A stretch of 64,000 nucleotides of DNA from Duganella levis (GCF_009857605.1 NZ_WWCT01000012.1:117071-181070), one strand, 5' to 3'; positions 26,443 through 37,479 are shown, numbered from the stretch's first letter. Numbers and translations are program-made. The notes: a model not told the origin generated them from the letters alone.

Positions 26443-27084
26443 ATGGAAGATTTCCTGGTTACCCTGATGGCATGGTTCATCCACCTGGATGCGCATTTGC
26501 TGGAGCTGATCAACGCGCATGGCGACTGGGTCTATCTGATTCTGTTCCTGGTGATCTTTATCGAGACTGGCGTGATCATCATGCCGTTCCTGCCGGGCGA
26601 TTCGCTGCTGTTCATCGCTGGCGCACTGGCGGCGAAGGGGCTGCTCGATCCGCTGACGCTGTGCGTGCTGCTGTTCATCGCTGCCGTAAGCGGGGACGCG
26701 CTCAACTTCACTATCGGCGCATGGTTCAAGCGCCGGGCGCTCGACACCAGCAAGATACCGTTCGTGAAAGCCGAGCATATCGCGCACACGCAGAAGTTCT
26801 TCACCACCCATGGCGGCAAAACCATCATCCTGGCGCGCTTCGTGCCGATCGTCCGCACGCTGGCGCCGTTCGTGGCCGCGCTGGGGGCAATGCCGCGCAA
26901 GGTGTTTTTCACCTACAACGTCACCGGCGCCTTCCTGTGGATCGGCAGCCTGGTGGCCGCAGGCTATTTGTTCGGCAATATTCCCTGGATCAGCCGCAAC
27001 CTGACGGCGGTGGTGCTGGGCATTGTGGTGCTGTCGATTTTACCGGCCGTGGCTGGCTGGCTGCGTTCGCGCCGCACGGCGTAA
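26443..27084 (+). CDS. DedA-family inner-membrane protein
   Basis: A 213-residue polytopic membrane protein of the DedA/VTT family, linked in other bacteria to lipid flipping and envelope integrity. Conserved features are ETGVIIMPFLPGDSLLFIAGALAA, the reentrant segment SGDALNFTIGAWF and ARFVPIVRTLAPFVAALGAM with its essential arginines. About five hydrophobic segments can be read. The start is set by AGGA nine bases upstream; a GTG directly before is possible. It is transcribed away from the FGE gene. The next gene on the other strand ends three bases after this stop. Confidence 0.93.
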   Translation: MEDFLVTLMAWFIHLDAHLLELINAHGDWVYLILFLVIFIETGVIIMPFLPGDSLLFIAGALAAKGLLDPLTLCVLLFIAAVSGDALNFTIGAWFKRRALDTSKIPFVKAEHIAHTQKFFTTHGGKTIILARFVPIVRTLAPFVAALGAMPRKVFFTYNVTGAFLWIGSLVAAGYLFGNIPWISRNLTAVVLGIVVLSILPAVAGWLRSRRTA

Positions 27085-27086
27085 CG

Positions 27087-27359
27087 CTAGGGGCAAGCGC
27101 GGCGCAGGTGAGGGCGGAACAATACCCGCCCGATGATGCGCAGGGAAATGCCTTGCTCGCACAGAAAATCGACGGCCGCATTGCTGCCTCGAAATAGCAG
27201 ATAACGGACGCCTTCGTCGATGATGGCTGACGCCCGCCGATCTTGCCGGTTCACCACCCGCAACACCGTTGCATGCGGCGGCGGGAAGGCCGGCGCGTGG
27301 AAAGCGCGCTGGCGTACCGGCAGGATGTGGGCAACGGGGCAGAAGTCTGTTCGCGTCAT
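27087..27359 (-). CDS. Small hypothetical protein
   Basis: A 90-residue open frame starting MTRTDFCPVAHILPVRQ that fills the gap between the dedA stop and the cytochrome operon. Its composition (ASAIIDEGVRYLLFRGS; DFLCEQGISLRIIGRVL) looks like a real alpha/beta peptide rather than a GC-rich frame shadow. No signal peptide or known motif. No clear ribosome site precedes the ATG, which lowers confidence. Function not recognised. Confidence 0.5.
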   Translation of the reverse strand: MTRTDFCPVAHILPVRQRAFHAPAFPPPHATVLRVVNRQDRRASAIIDEGVRYLLFRGSNAAVDFLCEQGISLRIIGRVLFRPHLRRACP

Positions 27360-27444
27360 GATGGTAGCAATAACAAGAATACCGCCATGCTACGCCCAAT
27401 GCGCGCCCCGGGATGTTCGCTAGCGCTCGTTGGGCGTCCGCCGC

Positions 27445-28742
27445 TCAATCCTTGCGTTGCGCTGCCACCGCCTCGGCCGTCACCTTGCCTAGCTTGCCGC
27501 CGAACTGGAAGATGACGTAGTTGCTTAGCTGCGCGATTTCGGCATCGGTGAGGGTACTGAAGGCGGGCATGAAGACGTCTTCGGTGCCGATGCGCATTTT
27601 GCCGCCATGCAGAATCATTTGCGTGACGTTGCGGCCACTTGGATCGTTGACCGAGCGCGCGCCCAGCAAGGCGGCGTATGGTGTTTGCGGTCCCTGGCCA
27701 TTCCACTGGTGACAGCTGGCGCAGCTGCCTTCAAACAATCTCAGCCCGTTCTGCAAGTCGGCCGTCGTGTTGGCGGCTGGCGTGTACGCGGTGGAACTGG
27801 CCACGGTATCCGGCTTGGGATTGACCGTCACCGGATTGTCGCCCTTGCGCGCCGGAATGCTGCGCAGGTAGGTGATCAAGTCCTTGGTATCTTGCGGATC
27901 CAGATATTGCAGGCTGTTGTCGACCGCTTCGCCCATCGGTCCGGACGCGGGGCCGTGGCCGGCGGCGTGGCCGAAGCGCAGATACTGGTACAGGTCGGCG
28001 TCGGTCCACTTGCCGATGCCGTGTTCCGGGTCGGAGGTGATGTTCGGCGCTTGCCAGCCGTTGACGATGGCGCCGGCCAGTTCGTTGCGGTGCTCCAGCG
28101 CGAAGCCGATGTTGCGCGGCGTATGGCATTCGGCGCAGTGGGCCAGGCCGATGGCCATGTAAGCGCCGCGATTCCATTCGGCCGATTTGTCGGTGGACGG
28201 CTTGAAGCGCTCGCTGCGGAAGAAGGCGGCGTTCCAGAAGCCCATCGCCCAGCGCTGGTTGAACGGGAACGACAAGCCCGGCTCCGGCGTGGCCTGTTCC
28301 ACCGTCGGCAGGCTGAACAGATAGGCCTTGATGGCCAGCACATCGTCGCGGCTCAGCAGCGAGTACGAGGTGTACGGAAAGGCCGGATACAGGCGCTGGC
28401 CATCGTGGCGCACGCCTTCATGCAGCGCGCGCACGAAGTCGTCGTCACTCCAGTTGCCAATACCGGTTTTCTTGTCCGCCGTGATGTTGGACGAGTACAG
28501 CGTGCCAAACGGCAGCTTGAACGGCAGCCCGCCGGCAAACGGCTTGCCGCCGGCCACCGTGTGACAGGCCACGCAGTCGGCCGCGCGCGCCAGGTATTCG
28601 CCGCGCACGATTTGCGGCGCGGTGGCCAGCGCGCCATGCAGCATCGGCGCAGTACCCGGCGAGGGATCGGGACGCGTCAGCCAGACATAGGCGGCGACGC
28701 CGATGACGGCCACGCAGACCGGGATCAGGAGCAGGCCGCGCT

Positions 28743-28746
<4 letters not shown>
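27445..28746 (-). CDS. Triheme cytochrome c subunit of a periplasmic dehydrogenase
   Basis: A 433-residue membrane-anchored cytochrome c with three heme-binding sites, CVACH, CAECH and CASCH, each in its own class I domain. The N-terminal hydrophobic segment (LLLIPVCVAVIGVAAYVWL) anchors it to the inner membrane facing the periplasm. It resembles the cytochrome subunits of membrane-bound alcohol and aldehyde dehydrogenases, which pass electrons to ubiquinone or an oxidase. Its start overlaps the stop of the molybdenum subunit (ATGA), so it is the last gene of a three-gene operon and the probable electron acceptor. Confidence 0.94.
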
Positions 28747-30937
<2,191 letters not shown>

Positions 30938-30941
<4 letters not shown>

Positions 30942-31444
30942 TTCCGGCCTCCCACGGCGCTCACCGGAATCGCTTGCGTGACGACGATCTTGCCGGTGGC
31001 GGCCTGCTTGATGGCGGCGCGGATGCGCACGTAGGTCGCACATCGGCAAATATTGCCGGACATGGCGGCGTCAATGTCGGCATCGGATGGCGACGGATTG
31101 CGCTTCAGCAGCGCGGCGGCGGACATGATCTGGCCGGACTGGCAATAGCCGCACTGGACCACGTCCACCGCCAGCCAGGCATCCTGGATGCGCTTGCCGC
31201 TGTCGGTGGCGCCGACCGCTTCGATGGTGGTGACTTCACGCGTGCCGACCGCCGAGATCGGCAGCACACAGGAGCGCACTGGCTCGCCGTCGAGGTGCAC
31301 GGTGCAGGCGCCGCACTGGGCGATGCCGCAGCCGAACTTGGTGCCGGTCATGCCGATCACATCGCGGATGGCCCACAGCAGCGGGGTATCGCCATCGATG
31401 TCCACCACATGCTGGCGGCCGTTGACGTTGATCGTAAATGACAT
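30938..31444 (-). CDS. 2Fe-2S small subunit of the molybdenum hydroxylase
   Basis: A 168-residue iron-sulfur subunit. The N-terminal plant-ferredoxin-type cluster site is [16 protein letters not shown], and the C-terminal helical cluster site comprises QCGYCQSGQ and [12 protein letters not shown]. It moves electrons from the molybdopterin site to the cytochrome. No signal peptide is present; partners of Tat-exported subunits usually travel by hitch-hiking. AGGAG lies eight bases before the ATG. It is the first gene of the operon and is divergent from a LysR regulator. Confidence 0.95.
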
Positions 31445-31527
31445 GGACTACTCCTGAAAAAGTATGAAATCCTTTTTAGCCTAGCAATGTTTTGTCGGCG
31501 TGATAACTAGCTATTAGCCATAAACCG

Positions 31528-31546
31528 TTGTGCGCCTTTTGCACAA
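31528..31546. promoter_or_regulatory. Perfect inverted repeat, probable LysR operator
   Basis: TTGTGC-N7-GCACAA is a perfect dyad in the 200-base gap between the molybdenum hydroxylase operon and the divergent LysR gene, and it contains a T-N11-A core. A second dyad lies nearby at 31576-31593 and carries the same TTGTGC in its centre. Confidence 0.6.
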
Positions 31547-31575
31547 GCGGCTTATCCCTGAGTACGTGTGAACGC

Positions 31576-31593
31576 CTATCTTTGTGCAGATAG
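31576..31593. promoter_or_regulatory. Second inverted repeat in the LysR control region
   Basis: CTATCT and AGATAG flank a central TTGTGC. The half-site TTGTGC is shared with the dyad 48 bases upstream, which suits the two-site (recognition and activation) layout of LysR promoters. The role is inferred. Confidence 0.45.
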
Positions 31594-31644
31594 CCAGGCG
31601 CGGCCGGGTTTGCTAGCATGGGGGGGGCCACGAAAGGAATACAG

Positions 31645-32580
31645 ATGCAGTCAGAAAAATTCGCGGAATTCCTCGGGGTGTTTGTCGATGTCGCGCGCGA
31701 AGGCAGCTTCTCGGGCGCGGGGCGGCGCCGTGGCCGCACGCCGTCGTCGGTCGGACGGCAGATTGATATGCTGGAGCAGCATCTGGATACCGCGCTGTTC
31801 CTGCGCTCGACCCGGCTGCTGACGCTGACCGATGCCGGCGAGGCGCTGCTGGTGCGCGCACGCCAGATTCTCGATTCGCTGGCCGATGCGCAGCAGGAAC
31901 TGGCGTCGATGAAGGGCGCGGTCACCGGCATCTTGCGGGTGGCCTGCTTTCCGACTTTCGGCAAGCGCTATGTGTTGCCGGTGATGGGCCAACTGGCGCG
32001 CCAGTATCCCGATCTGCGGCTGGAGCTGGACCTGACCGAGCGCATGGCCGATCCGGTGGCCGAGCGGCTCGACCTGGTGATCCGCATCGGCGACATCGCC
32101 GACAGCACCTTGATCGGTACCCGCATCGCCACCCAGACCCGCATCCTGTGCGCCAGCCCGGCTTATCTGGCGCAGGCCGGCACGCCCACGGCGGTAGCCG
32201 ACCTGAGCTCTCACCGCCTGATCGACAAACTGCACGGCGCCGACCTGCTGGGCTGGACCGATGTGCTGGGCCAGCCCGCGCGCGCCTACAGCGCCCAGCC
32301 GGTGTTCGCCTGCGACGATTTCGAGGCGATGCGGCTGGCGGCGCAGGAAGGGATGGGCATTGCCTATCTGCCGGACTGGGTGGTGGGAGAGGATATTCAG
32401 GCGGGCCGGCTGCGGCAACTGATCCCGGCATGGTCGGCGCAGGCGCGCGCCAGCACCGGCATCTACGCCTTGCGAGCCTTGCGCCAGCCGCCGGCACGGG
32501 TGACGGCGCTGCTGGACGCGTTACGTGTTTTTATCGGGCATCCGCCGGGCTGGTCGGTGAACCCAGCAGCGACTGCCTGA
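31645..32580 (+). CDS. LysR-family transcriptional regulator of the molybdenum hydroxylase operon
   Basis: A 311-residue LysR protein: winged helix at the N terminus (GSFSGAGRRRGRTPSSVGRQIDMLEQ) and an effector domain with the usual VRIGDIADSTLIGTRIA and GMGIAYLPDWVV stretches. It is divergent from the molybdenum hydroxylase operon across a region with two dyads, so it probably regulates that operon. AAGGAA lies five bases before the ATG. Its last 50 bases overlap the end of the convergent efflux-pump gene. Confidence 0.9.
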   Translation: MQSEKFAEFLGVFVDVAREGSFSGAGRRRGRTPSSVGRQIDMLEQHLDTALFLRSTRLLTLTDAGEALLVRARQILDSLADAQQELASMKGAVTGILRVACFPTFGKRYVLPVMGQLARQYPDLRLELDLTERMADPVAERLDLVIRIGDIADSTLIGTRIATQTRILCASPAYLAQAGTPTAVADLSSHRLIDKLHGADLLGWTDVLGQPARAYSAQPVFACDDFEAMRLAAQEGMGIAYLPDWVVGEDIQAGRLRQLIPAWSAQARASTGIYALRALRQPPARVTALLDALRVFIGHPPGWSVNPAATA

Positions 32581-33760
32581 CGAAGATCAGGGCTACGCCG
32601 ATCAGCGCGGCGATGGTCATCACGGTCGCCATCACCGTCAACTGGTTGCCGGCAAGGATGCCGACTAATGCACCGGCAGCGGCGCCGGCCAGCATCTGCA
32701 TCGACCGCAACAGCGCTGCCGCACTACCGGCCACATTGCCGACCGAGGCCAGCGCCTGGTGGGTGGCGTTGGGCATCACGATGCCGGCGCAGATATTACT
32801 TAGCACCACGCAGGCGGCGATCAGCGCAATCGAACCGAGGCCCAGCGTGGACGCCAGCAGTAGCAGCAGGCTGATGACGCCGGAGCCGAGCACGCCGCCG
32901 ATCAGGAGGCGGTCGGCGCTCCACACGCGCGCCAGCCGGCCGCCGGCGGCAGCGCCGATGATGGTGCCGGCCGCCGTCAGCGCAAACAGCATGCCGTAGA
33001 CGCCGCTCGACACGCCCAGCATATCGATGAACACCGCCGACGAACCGGTGATGTAGGCAAACATGGTGCCGAACGAGGCCGCCAGCAGCGCCGCGTGGAT
33101 CAGGTAGTGGCGGTTGCGCAGCACCTGACCATAGGCGTGCACGGCGTCGCGGAACACATTGCGTTGCGGCGCGCCACTGGTCTGCGGCCGGCTTTCCTGG
33201 TAACCCCAGGCAGCCAGCAACAGCAGCACCAAGCCGATACCGCCCAGGCTTTGGTAGATCAGCCGCCAGCTGCCGAGTTGCAGCAGCGCCGCACCCAGTA
33301 ACGGCGCCAGCAGCGGCGCCACGGCGTTGACCAGCGCGACATAGGATTGCCGCGTGAGGGCGGCATGGCCGCTGAAGACGTCACGGATGATCGCCGCCGG
33401 CAAGGCCGCCGCCGCGCCGGCCGCCACGCCTTGCAGCAGGCGCACCAGCAGCAGTGGGCCGATCTGGTCGGCGTAGGCACAGGCGAACGCGGCCAACGAG
33501 AACAGGCCCAGGCCAAACAGCAGCACCGGCTTGCGGCCGTAGCGGTCCGACAGCGGACCGAACAGAATCGGCCCGACCGAGAAGCCCAGCAGGAACATGG
33601 TCAGCGTGCGCGTGGCCTCGCCGATGCTGATGTGGAAAGCGGCCTGGAGCGCTGGAATGGCTGGCAGGCCGATGTCGATGGCCAGCGGCGGCAGCGCTGA
33701 AAGCAGTCCCAGCATGACGATGTAGAACGGCGAAGTGGACCGGATGTAGTTGCGTGACAT
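32531..33760 (-). CDS. Major facilitator superfamily transporter, Bcr/CflA drug-efflux type
   Basis: A 409-residue inner-membrane transporter with about 12 hydrophobic segments. The motif A region is GPLSDRYGRKPVLLFGLGLF, and the N terminus (LPAIPALQAAFHIS) is typical of the Bcr/CflA subfamily that exports bicyclomycin, chloramphenicol and other small molecules by proton antiport. The MSRNYIRS start has no visible Shine-Dalgarno sequence, so initiation may be leaderless or start elsewhere. It is divergent from an IclR regulator across a gap with two direct repeats, which may control it. Substrate unknown. Confidence 0.92.
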   Translation of the reverse strand: MSRNYIRSTSPFYIVMLGLLSALPPLAIDIGLPAIPALQAAFHISIGEATRTLTMFLLGFSVGPILFGPLSDRYGRKPVLLFGLGLFSLAAFACAYADQIGPLLLVRLLQGVAAGAAAALPAAIIRDVFSGHAALTRQSYVALVNAVAPLLAPLLGAALLQLGSWRLIYQSLGGIGLVLLLLAAWGYQESRPQTSGAPQRNVFRDAVHAYGQVLRNRHYLIHAALLAASFGTMFAYITGSSAVFIDMLGVSSGVYGMLFALTAAGTIIGAAAGGRLARVWSADRLLIGGVLGSGVISLLLLLASTLGLGSIALIAACVVLSNICAGIVMPNATHQALASVGNVAGSAAALLRSMQMLAGAAAGALVGILAGNQLTVMATVMTIAALIGVALIFVRQSLLGSPTSPADAR

Positions 33761-33771
33761 ATGATGGAGGT

Positions 33772-33814
33772 GTATCGTTAGGCGGTACAGTAGTGTATCA
33801 CGATGCGGTACAGT
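33772..33814. promoter_or_regulatory. Two 20-base direct repeats between the MFS and IclR genes
   Basis: GTATC-N5-GCGGTACAGT occurs twice, beginning 23 bases apart (33772-33791 and 33795-33814); 15 of 20 positions are identical. It occupies the divergent gap between the efflux-pump gene and the IclR gene, so it is a good candidate operator for the IclR protein. It differs from the GntR palindrome further along, though both contain GGTAC. Confidence 0.6.
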
Positions 33815-33838
33815 TTGCTGAGCAAGGGAAAATCGAAG

Positions 33839-34609
33839 ATGGAAGGTATTCAAGTCATCACACGGGCTGCGGCGATTTTGCGTGCAGTCGGCGCGCAGCC
33901 GGATGGGCTGAGTCTGGGCAAGCTGGCCCAGGCCACCGGATTGGCGCGTTCGACGGTGCAGCGGATTGTCGATGCGCTGGAAATGGAGCATCTGGTGCAG
34001 GCCGGCGCCGGTGGGGTGCGGCCCGGCTGGGGCTTGCGCCGGCTGGGCGAGTTGCCGGGCTCGGGCATCGCCCAGGAGTTAAGGGCGGCGCTGTATGAAT
34101 TGTTCGAGGCGACGCACGAGACTATCGACCTGTCGACGCTGACCGGCGGCGAAGTGCTGTTCGTGGACCGCTTCCTGTCGGACCAGCCGGAGCGCGCGGT
34201 GCCGTCGGTGGGAGCGATCTATCCGGCCTACACCATGGCCAGCGGCAAGGGCTTACTGGCCTGTCTGTCCAATGAAGAGATCGAGGCGCTGTACGCCGAT
34301 GCGCCGCTGCAGCAGCTGACGCCGAATACGGTCGCCAGCATGCCGGCCCTGTTGCAGCAAATCGACGGCATCCGCGCCGGCGCGTTCGCCTACGACCTGG
34401 AGGAGCATGCGCTGGGCCGCAGCGCGATCGGCCTGCCGGTAGGCGTGCATCAGGGCGTGGCGCTGGCCATCTCGGTGGTGCTGCCGACCGGACGTTTCGC
34501 GCGCCAGCGCAACACGGTGGAGCAGGCCGTGCTGCGCTGCGCCGAACGTTGCCGTGCGCAGCTGGCGGTTTATTTAACCGGCACCGGCGCGGTCAAGCCG
34601 TCGACGTAG
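33839..34609 (+). CDS. IclR-family transcriptional regulator
   Basis: A 256-residue IclR regulator: winged helix (LSLGKLAQATGLARSTVQRIVDALE) and a C-terminal effector-binding GAF-like domain (AYTMASGKGLLACLSNEEI; AYDLEEHALGRSAIGLPV). I chose the ATG giving MEGIQVITRAAAILRA, the usual IclR beginning; an open upstream extension would run through the operator repeats. It is divergent from the efflux pump and convergent with the nucleoside hydrolase, overlapping the end of that gene by 40 bases. It probably controls the pump, itself, or both. Confidence 0.9.
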   Translation: MEGIQVITRAAAILRAVGAQPDGLSLGKLAQATGLARSTVQRIVDALEMEHLVQAGAGGVRPGWGLRRLGELPGSGIAQELRAALYELFEATHETIDLSTLTGGEVLFVDRFLSDQPERAVPSVGAIYPAYTMASGKGLLACLSNEEIEALYADAPLQQLTPNTVASMPALLQQIDGIRAGAFAYDLEEHALGRSAIGLPVGVHQGVALAISVVLPTGRFARQRNTVEQAVLRCAERCRAQLAVYLTGTGAVKPST

Positions 34610-35676
34610 AAATCGAAGAAGCGTTGATTGTCGAAGCGCTGGACTATCACGGCGGGCTGTAGCCCCGGCTGCGCCGTCGCATAGGCGATCGAATGGCCAT
34701 TGTTGGCGCCGACGGTGGTGTCGACATCGACCCAGCGCCGCGCCGTGGCGGTGGCGTAGCCCGCATCCATCAGGTAGGCCAGTGTCAGCGTGTCCCACAC
34801 ATCGGTGCTGTAAGACGGGTTGGTTTCGAAGCCGTTCTTGCCGTCGTAGCCGTAGCCATTGAGTTGCCGGAACAGGTGGGCGATGGCGCCATCTTTGGCC
34901 GCGCCGTTTACCACGCGGTCATACACTTGCTTGTCGATCTTGACGGTGTCGGTGACGTCGAGCGGGAAGATCACATGCCGCACCGGCAGGCGCAACACCT
35001 CGCGCGCGGCCTCGGGATCAAACCACCAGTTGAATTCTGCCGTACGGGTGGTGTTGCCTGGCACCTCGAAGGCGCCGCCCATGTAGATGATTTGCCCGAT
35101 CAGCGGCACGATGTCAGGATGCTGACGCACCGCCAAGGCGATATTGGTCAGCGGGCCGATGGCCAGCAGCGTCACTTCGCCCGGATGTTGGCGGATGCTG
35201 TTGGCGATGAAATCAGCCGCGCTTTGCGCGCGCAGTGTGGTGTGGCTGGCAAAGCCGTCCGGCGGCGATGCCAGTTCTGCGTCGGTGCGCGGTTCCGGCT
35301 TGTTCCACGCGCCCAGGTAGCCATCGCCGCCCGGATGCCGCTGTTGTTCGGCGAGGATGGTGGGCAGGTCGTGCGACAGCGCGTAGTTGGCGCCTGCGTA
35401 GACGCCGACGCGCTGCTCGATGCCGAGCCGTTCGACGGCCTTCAGTGCTTCGGCGCTTTCCTGCCGCAGCCATTTATTCCCCGATACCAGCGTCAGGCCC
35501 AGTATCTCGACGCGGCCGCGCGCCTGCAATTGCGCGGCGATGGCCAGCAACTGGCCATCGTCGTTCAGGGTGCCGAAATCGCTGTCGATGATGATCTTGG
35601 GGATGCTGGCTGCCGTGCACTGGATGGCGGCGCACAGTGCCAGCAGGCCGGCTGTCAGGTTGAGAAGTCGCCGCAT
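34570..35676 (-). CDS. Periplasmic nucleoside hydrolase (IunH family)
   Basis: A 368-residue nucleoside hydrolase, which splits N-ribosidic bonds into free base and ribose. A signal peptide (LLNLTAGLLALCAAIQCTA) places it in the periplasm, unlike the cytoplasmic E. coli Rih enzymes. The calcium-binding Asp cluster is IIDSDFGTLNDDGQ, a few residues longer than the usual DTDxGxDD. GPLTNIALAV, YMGGAFEV, EFNWWFDPEAA and STDVWDTLTL make up the rest of the active site. It starts 12 bases after the TrpF-like gene and is likely in one transcript with it, led by a GntR-type operator. The nearby purine permease suggests purine nucleosides as substrates. Confidence 0.9.
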   Translation of the reverse strand: MRRLLNLTAGLLALCAAIQCTAASIPKIIIDSDFGTLNDDGQLLAIAAQLQARGRVEILGLTLVSGNKWLRQESAEALKAVERLGIEQRVGVYAGANYALSHDLPTILAEQQRHPGGDGYLGAWNKPEPRTDAELASPPDGFASHTTLRAQSAADFIANSIRQHPGEVTLLAIGPLTNIALAVRQHPDIVPLIGQIIYMGGAFEVPGNTTRTAEFNWWFDPEAAREVLRLPVRHVIFPLDVTDTVKIDKQVYDRVVNGAAKDGAIAHLFRQLNGYGYDGKNGFETNPSYSTDVWDTLTLAYLMDAGYATATARRWVDVDTTVGANNGHSIAYATAQPGLQPAVIVQRFDNQRFFDFYVDGLTAPVPVK

Positions 35677-35688
35677 CGGTGTTCCGCG

Positions 35689-36390
35689 TCAGGTGGGGGA
35701 AAGTTTGCCGGACAGTGTAACCGGAAGCTCGTCAAATACAATGCGGCATACTGCTTCACATTTGGCGAGGTCGAAACGGCCGTCGGTACGCACGCCCGAT
35801 TCCATGTCGATCCAGTAGCTGGCGCCGGCGGCGATAGGGAAGGCGGGCAGCGTGGCGCGCACGGTATCCGGACCCAGGCCGCCGGAATAGCCGCAGAACG
35901 GCAGCTCCGCCTGCGCTGTCGGCCAGTTGGTGGGACGCACGCCGGTGCCGAAGGAAACGTCGTACAGCCAGTCCACGCGCAGGTCGTCGGGAAACGCGCC
36001 CTGGCACTGCAGCGCCGCCCGCACGCCATGGCGTGCGGCGAAGCGGGCGCTGTTGCGGATCTGGTGGTCGCTGCTGCCGGCGCGCGCATGGTTGATCTGC
36101 ACGCGCGAAAAACCGGCCAGATCGAGTCCTGGATCGATGCCTTCGACAATCTGCTGCGCGGCGTCGCCGCAGATGTGCGCCGACAAGCGCAACGGCGCGC
36201 CTTGCAGGATCTGGCGCACGCTGGCCGGCGGGAACAGCGGCGCACCTTCCTGAGCGGCATCGAGCAGCACGCCCCATTCAATCGGGTAGCGCGCGGACAG
36301 TGCTTGCATGCCCGGCAGGAGATCGGCGCGGTCGATGCCGGTGAAGGTGATATAGGCGGGAGCGGAGTAGTTTGTCGTCATGGCTGCCAT
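35689..36390 (-). CDS. TrpF-like (beta/alpha)8-barrel protein of unknown role
   Basis: A 233-residue protein that resembles phosphoribosylanthranilate isomerases at barrel-strand ends: ITFTGID at the start, RLSAHICGD, FSRVQINHAR, and FCGYSGGLGPDTVRATL, where TrpF proteins have a GGLxPxNV phosphate loop. The match is partial and the gene lies in a nucleoside locus, not with trp genes, so a related sugar-phosphate isomerase or epimerase role is plausible. No Shine-Dalgarno is visible; the ATG begins only nine bases from a GntR-type palindrome, so the mRNA may be nearly leaderless. A second ATG follows three codons later. The nucleoside hydrolase gene follows directly. Confidence 0.7.
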   Translation of the reverse strand: MAAMTTNYSAPAYITFTGIDRADLLPGMQALSARYPIEWGVLLDAAQEGAPLFPPASVRQILQGAPLRLSAHICGDAAQQIVEGIDPGLDLAGFSRVQINHARAGSSDHQIRNSARFAARHGVRAALQCQGAFPDDLRVDWLYDVSFGTGVRPTNWPTAQAELPFCGYSGGLGPDTVRATLPAFPIAAGASYWIDMESGVRTDGRFDLAKCEAVCRIVFDELPVTLSGKLSPT

Positions 36391-36398
36391 TTAATAAG

Positions 36399-36410
36399 TG
36401 GTACGTACCA
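36399..36410. promoter_or_regulatory. GntR/HutC-type operator palindrome, site 1
   Basis: TGGTACGTACCA, a perfect 12-base palindrome nine bases upstream of the TrpF-like gene. It has the TGGT-N4-ACCA layout known for DasR/NagR-type GntR regulators. Three further copies lie at 36464, 39669 and 39745. Confidence 0.8.
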
Positions 36411-36463
36411 TAATCTCACGATATCAGTGAAAATGCAAAAATATGCAAAATAAATCGGAAATA

Positions 36464-36475
36464 TGGTCCGTACCA
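36464..36475. promoter_or_regulatory. GntR/HutC-type operator palindrome, site 2
   Basis: TGGTCCGTACCA has one mismatch to the perfect palindrome. It lies just upstream of a TAGAAT (36479-36484) that could be the -10 box of the kinase-permease operon, a position suited to repression. Confidence 0.75.
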
Positions 36476-36528
36476 CGATAGAATTTAATCTGGTTTTTCC
36501 AACGATGGTGGATCCACAGGTGATGTGC

Positions 36529-37479
36529 ATGCATGATTTGTTCAGCTTCCCGGCTCAGCGCCGTTTCGATTTACTGGCCGTTGGCGACCCGAATGTCGAC
36601 CTGGTGTTCACGGTCGACCGCGTGCCCCTGGCCGACCAGAAGGTGCTGGGCCGGCGCCTGCCATCATTCGCCGGCGGCACCGTCGCCAATGTGGCGTGTG
36701 CGGCCAGCCTGCTGGGCCGGCCGACGCTGGCTTACGGCCGGCTGGCCGGCGACGCCGATGGCGATTTCCTGCGCCGCGAATATGAGCGCTTTGGCGTCGC
36801 CACCAGCCACTTGCGGGTGGTGCAGGGCGCCATGTCGCCGACGGCGCTGATCCTGATCGACGCCAGCGGCGAGAAGGCGCTGGTATATTCGCAGATGCCG
36901 GGGCGCACCCTCGATGCGGACAGCTTGCCGGCGGCGCTGGCGCAAAGCCGCCTGCTGTATGCGATGCCCTACGATCTGCCGGAATTTGTCGATATCCATC
37001 AACTGGCGCGGGCAGCCGGCGTGCCGCTGGCGATCGATATCGAGGCGGCCATGGTGCCGGACCGTGAGCACCTGCACCGGCTGTTGTCGCTGTGCGACCT
37101 GGCCTTCATGAACGACGCCACCTACCGCGCCATTCTCGGCGAGGCGCCGCAATTGGAGCGCATGACCGACCTGCTGGCGCATGGCGCGCGCATGCTGGTG
37201 GTCAGTTGCGGCGCGCGCGGCGCGATGCTGGCGGCACATGGCCAGTCGCTGGTACAACCGGCCTTTCCCGCCACCGTGGTCGACAGCACCGGCGCCGGCG
37301 ACAGCTTTAACGGCGCTTTCCTGGCCGCGCTGCTGGAAGGGCAGCAGCCGGCGCAGGCGCTGCGCTTTGCCTGTGCCGCCGGCAGCATCGCCGTCACGGC
37401 AACCGGCGCGCGATCGGCGCTGCCCACGCGCGCGCAGGTCGAGGCCCTGCTGGCAAAGGGATGGCAGGACGTCCCATGA
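36529..37479 (+). CDS. PfkB-family sugar/nucleoside kinase
   Basis: A 316-residue carbohydrate kinase of the ribokinase/PfkB family. The N-terminal substrate region is LLAVGDPNVDLVFTVD with FAGGTVANVACAASLLG, and the catalytic C-terminal motif is DSTGAGDSFNGAF with its conserved Asp as base. It phosphorylates a sugar or nucleoside in the cytoplasm; the neighbouring nucleoside hydrolase and purine permease suggest ribose or a purine nucleoside. Several in-frame ATGs exist. The first (36463) lies inside operator site 2 and is unlikely; the chosen one has AGG eight bases upstream and begins close to the domain. Its stop overlaps the permease start. Confidence 0.9.
   Translation: MHDLFSFPAQRRFDLLAVGDPNVDLVFTVDRVPLADQKVLGRRLPSFAGGTVANVACAASLLGRPTLAYGRLAGDADGDFLRREYERFGVATSHLRVVQGAMSPTALILIDASGEKALVYSQMPGRTLDADSLPAALAQSRLLYAMPYDLPEFVDIHQLARAAGVPLAIDIEAAMVPDREHLHRLLSLCDLAFMNDATYRAILGEAPQLERMTDLLAHGARMLVVSCGARGAMLAAHGQSLVQPAFPATVVDSTGAGDSFNGAFLAALLEGQQPAQALRFACAAGSIAVTATGARSALPTRAQVEALLAKGWQDVP

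Noticed and set aside
36463..36528. Translation start of the PfkB kinase at the first ATG (36463)
   Set aside because: It overlaps the GntR-type palindrome at 36464-36475 and adds a tail unlike the family; a later ATG with AGG at eight bases fits better.
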